From assembly GCA_003569245.1 (NCBI GenBank), contig BGOM01000002.1:1-64000 (forward strand): 64,000 nucleotides of DNA. The letters are read 5' to 3'. Origin of the DNA: Opitutia bacterium (GTDB lineage: Bacteria > Verrucomicrobiota > Verrucomicrobiia > Opitutales > UBA953). Positions 62,027 through 64,000 of this stretch are shown here, piece after piece. The notes below the pieces were generated by a model. It searched no databases. It was not told the DNA's origin and saw nothing but the letters and a program-made list of their open reading frames with translations. Position numbers and translations under genes: made by a program. Every line of letters starts with the position of its first letter. Position 1 is the first letter of the stretch.

Positions 62027-63346
62027 ATGAGCACCCCCGACTTCCCGGCCGAAACGCGCCCCCTTTGGAAGGACTTGCTGCACCCCGCCGTCATCGTCGG
62101 CGCCCTGGGCTACTTCGTCGACATCTACGACCTGACGTTGTTCATGACCGTGCGGGAGAAGAGCCTCAACGGCCTGGGGCTAGGCCACCTCATCACCGGC
62201 GCCCCTTGGTACCAGGATCTCCTTTCCTGGCAGATGCTGGGCATGCTCCTTGGCGGCATCTTCTTCGGCGTCCTCGGCGATCGCATGGGGCGGCTCACGA
62301 CGCTCTTCGGCTCCATTCTCCTCTACTCGGTGGCGAATATCGCGAACGGGCTGGTCGATAGTTTCGAGGCCTATGCCTTCTGGCGTTTCGTCGCCGGACT
62401 CGGCCTGGCCGGCGAACTCGGCGGCTGCATCGCGCTGGTCTCCGAATCCCTGTCGAAGGAGCGGCGCGGCTACGGCACCGCGGTCGTCGCCACCGTCGGC
62501 GTCTTTGGCGCGGTCGTCGCCGGCTACATGGCCGACCATGTCGATGCCATCGGCGCCTTGGTCGGCACCGAAGGCTGGCGCATGAGCTACTTCATCGGCG
62601 GCGGGCTCGGCCTGCTATTGCTCCTGCTCCGGGTGGGCGTCCATGAGTCCGGCATGTTCCATCACGCCAAGGAGCATAGCGCGGAAGGCGACGTGAAGCG
62701 CGGCGACTTCCTCGCGCTGTTCACGTCCCGCGACCGTTTCATCCGTTACGCCCGCTGCGTGCTGATCGGCCTGCCGACCTGGTACATGATCGGCATCCTC
62801 GTCCAGCGCGCCTCCACGGTCTTCGCGCCGGCGGCCGGCATCACCGGTGAGCCCGTGAAGACGAACTGGGCGGTCGCGGCCTTCTACCTCGGCCTGACGT
62901 TCGGCGACCTCGCCAGCGGCGTCGGCAGCCAGCTGCTCCGCTCCCGTCGCAAGGTGGTCGCGGGCTTCCTGGCGTTCAGCCTGGCCTGCGTCGTGCTGTA
63001 TCTCTTCGGCGCCGACGGCTGGACCTCCGCGGCCTATTACCGGCTGATCTTCCTGATGGGGCTCGGCATGGGCTACTGGGCCCTCTTCGTCACGATCGCG
63101 GCCGAGCAGTTCGGCACCAACCTGCGAGCCACCGTGGCGACGACCGTGCCGAACTTCGCGCGCGGCTCGCTGGTCCTCCTCACCTTCGGCTTCACGCAGC
63201 TCACCGGCACCAAGGCGGCCCCGTTCCTCGCGCCTTCGCTGGCCGGCGCGGTCCTGGGCATCGTCTGCTTCGGCGCCGCCTTCTACGCCCTCTGGGGCAT
63301 GGAGGAGACCTTCGGGAAGGACCTGGACTACCAGGAGCAGAAGTAA
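62027..63346 (+). CDS. Major facilitator superfamily transporter
   Basis: The 439-residue protein has about twelve membrane segments. The loop 2-3 MFS signature appears in LLGGIFFGVLGDRMGRLTTL, with YGTAVVATVGVFGAVVAGYM and FVTIAAEQFGTNLRATVATT, a segment shared with sugar or metabolite symporters of the SP/shikimate-type branch. The N-terminal cytoplasmic tail is short. It is nine bases downstream of the CrtI-type gene, so it is likely in the same operon. Substrate unknown; the start GAFTxR-type motif of nitrate or drug carriers is absent. Confidence 0.88.
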   Translation: MSTPDFPAETRPLWKDLLHPAVIVGALGYFVDIYDLTLFMTVREKSLNGLGLGHLITGAPWYQDLLSWQMLGMLLGGIFFGVLGDRMGRLTTLFGSILLYSVANIANGLVDSFEAYAFWRFVAGLGLAGELGGCIALVSESLSKERRGYGTAVVATVGVFGAVVAGYMADHVDAIGALVGTEGWRMSYFIGGGLGLLLLLLRVGVHESGMFHHAKEHSAEGDVKRGDFLALFTSRDRFIRYARCVLIGLPTWYMIGILVQRASTVFAPAAGITGEPVKTNWAVAAFYLGLTFGDLASGVGSQLLRSRRKVVAGFLAFSLACVVLYLFGADGWTSAAYYRLIFLMGLGMGYWALFVTIAAEQFGTNLRATVATTVPNFARGSLVLLTFGFTQLTGTKAAPFLAPSLAGAVLGIVCFGAAFYALWGMEETFGKDLDYQEQK

Positions 63347-63355
63347 GCGCCGAGG

Positions 63356-64000
63356 CTACTTCTGCGCCGGGGCGGGCAGGTCTGCGACGCAGCGGAAGCC
63401 GGCGTGGTTCGTGGACGTCAACGGGTCGAGTCCCTGGCGGGCGGTCGCGCGGTAACGGAGGCAATACCCCTCGTCGCACAGCCAGGAGCCTCCGCGGATG
63501 ACGTGCTGGCCGTAGCCCGTGCCTTCGGGGTCGAAGCCGATGACGGGGCCGGTCGGGTTTTCCCGCGGCGAGCGAGCGTACCATTCCGGGCCGTACCAGT
63601 CCTCGCACATCTCCCAGACGTTACCCGCCATGTCGTAAAGGCCGTAGCCGTTCGGCGGGAACGATCTCACCGGCGCCACCGACTTGAAGCCGTCCGCCCC
63701 GGTGTCCGTCGCGGGGAATTTGCCCTGCCAATGGTTGCACATGAACTTGCCGTTCGGCCGTTCCTCGTCGCCCCACACGTACGCCTTGTCGGCGAGGCCG
63801 CCGCGGGCCGCGAATTCCCACTCCGCCTCGGTCGGCAGGCGTTTGCCCGCCCACTTCGCGTAGCTCTGGGCATCCTTGTAGGTCAGGCACAGCACGGGGT
63901 GCTGGTCGCGCCCTTGGATGCCCGAGCCCGGGCCTTCCGGGTGCCGCCAGTCGGCTCCCACGGTGAACTTCCACCACGGTAGGCTGCCGACGCCGCACTG
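63356..64000 (-). CDS. Formylglycine-generating enzyme, SUMF1 family (5' end outside window)
   Basis: The visible 214 residues run in frame to the window edge, starting CGVGSLPWWKFTVGADWRHP. The FGE-sulfatase core is complete to the C-terminus: AKWAGKRLPTEAEWEFAARG, WQGKFPATDTGADGFKSVAP, NGYGLYDMAGNVWEMCEDWY and HVIRGGSWLCDEGYCLRYRA, ending HAGFRCVADLPAPAQK. The two active-site cysteines of human and bacterial FGE (SYMCxxxYC) are present in WLCDEGYC, which separates it from the many SUMF1 proteins that lack them. It would convert the sulfatase Cys to formylglycine; the sulfatase at 20819 is a candidate client. It converges with the MFS gene. Confidence 0.92.
   Translation of the reverse strand, partial: QCGVGSLPWWKFTVGADWRHPEGPGSGIQGRDQHPVLCLTYKDAQSYAKWAGKRLPTEAEWEFAARGGLADKAYVWGDEERPNGKFMCNHWQGKFPATDTGADGFKSVAPVRSFPPNGYGLYDMAGNVWEMCEDWYGPEWYARSPRENPTGPVIGFDPEGTGYGQHVIRGGSWLCDEGYCLRYRATARQGLDPLTSTNHAGFRCVADLPAPAQK

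Overview
This is a contiguous stretch of a GC-rich bacterial chromosome, most likely from a Verrucomicrobiota member of the Opitutae type. The inference rests on three sets of planctomycete/verrucomicrobial secreted proteins (DUF1549/DUF1553 cytochrome-c-like proteins paired with Tat-exported DUF1501 proteins), a sulfatase together with a formylglycine-generating enzyme, DUF1080 and ThuA sugar proteins, and a class of start sites that almost never shows a Shine-Dalgarno sequence. No mobile element, phage, CRISPR array or plasmid function was found. The coding density is high and no gene-free stretch exceeds about 280 bases.

Layout. 1-4651: the tail of a peptide-type ABC permease and a frameshifted FmdB-type zinc-ribbon gene on the plus strand, facing a minus-strand block that holds rpsP, rplS, trmD and three exported proteins. 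4746-12238: an ABC ATPase, a CrtI-type oxidoreductase, a YqhA-type membrane protein, a divergent membrane pyrophosphatase and an S9 peptidase. 12322-18533: a lipase-like hydrolase, a DUF1080 protein, a cupin and VTT membrane protein pair, an SGNH hydrolase, a CXXCH-containing exported protein and an atypical sigma-70 factor with a structured leader. 18813-27155: five same-strand exported proteins (M13 peptidase, sulfatase, lactonase-type propeller, DUF1549/1553, DUF1501). 27152-36415: glycerate kinase on the opposite strand, then two tandem paralogous DUF1549/1553 genes, the first broken by two single-base frameshifts, and a second DUF1501 gene.

36514-41139: a small exported protein built of five exact-length 20-residue repeats, a ThuA protein, a large coiled-coil protein ending in a YacP-like NYN nuclease fold, and panC. 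41287-47559: a sugar block with xylA, xylB, a sugar isomerase/epimerase and two Gfo/Idh/MocA oxidoreductases, closed by a terminator. 47606-56610: tspO, an aminotransferase of the LL-diaminopimelate type, tRNA-Phe, cimA, an esterase, a LabA-type NYN protein, a DUF4337 protein, an exported protein with an NlpC/P60-like end, and tRNA-Arg. 56703-64000: a TerC protein, then a close-packed run of ABC exporter, family 9 glycosyltransferase, second CrtI-type oxidoreductase and MFS transporter, and finally a formylglycine-generating enzyme running off the window edge.

Taken together the window looks like the genome of a polysaccharide-degrading heterotroph: exported hydrolases, sulfatase plus its maturation enzyme, and cytoplasmic pentose and keto-sugar metabolism. 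Three single-base frameshifts (near 207, 29387 and 29914) are all compatible with loss of one base from a short G or C run, so sequencing error must be excluded before they are called pseudogenes.
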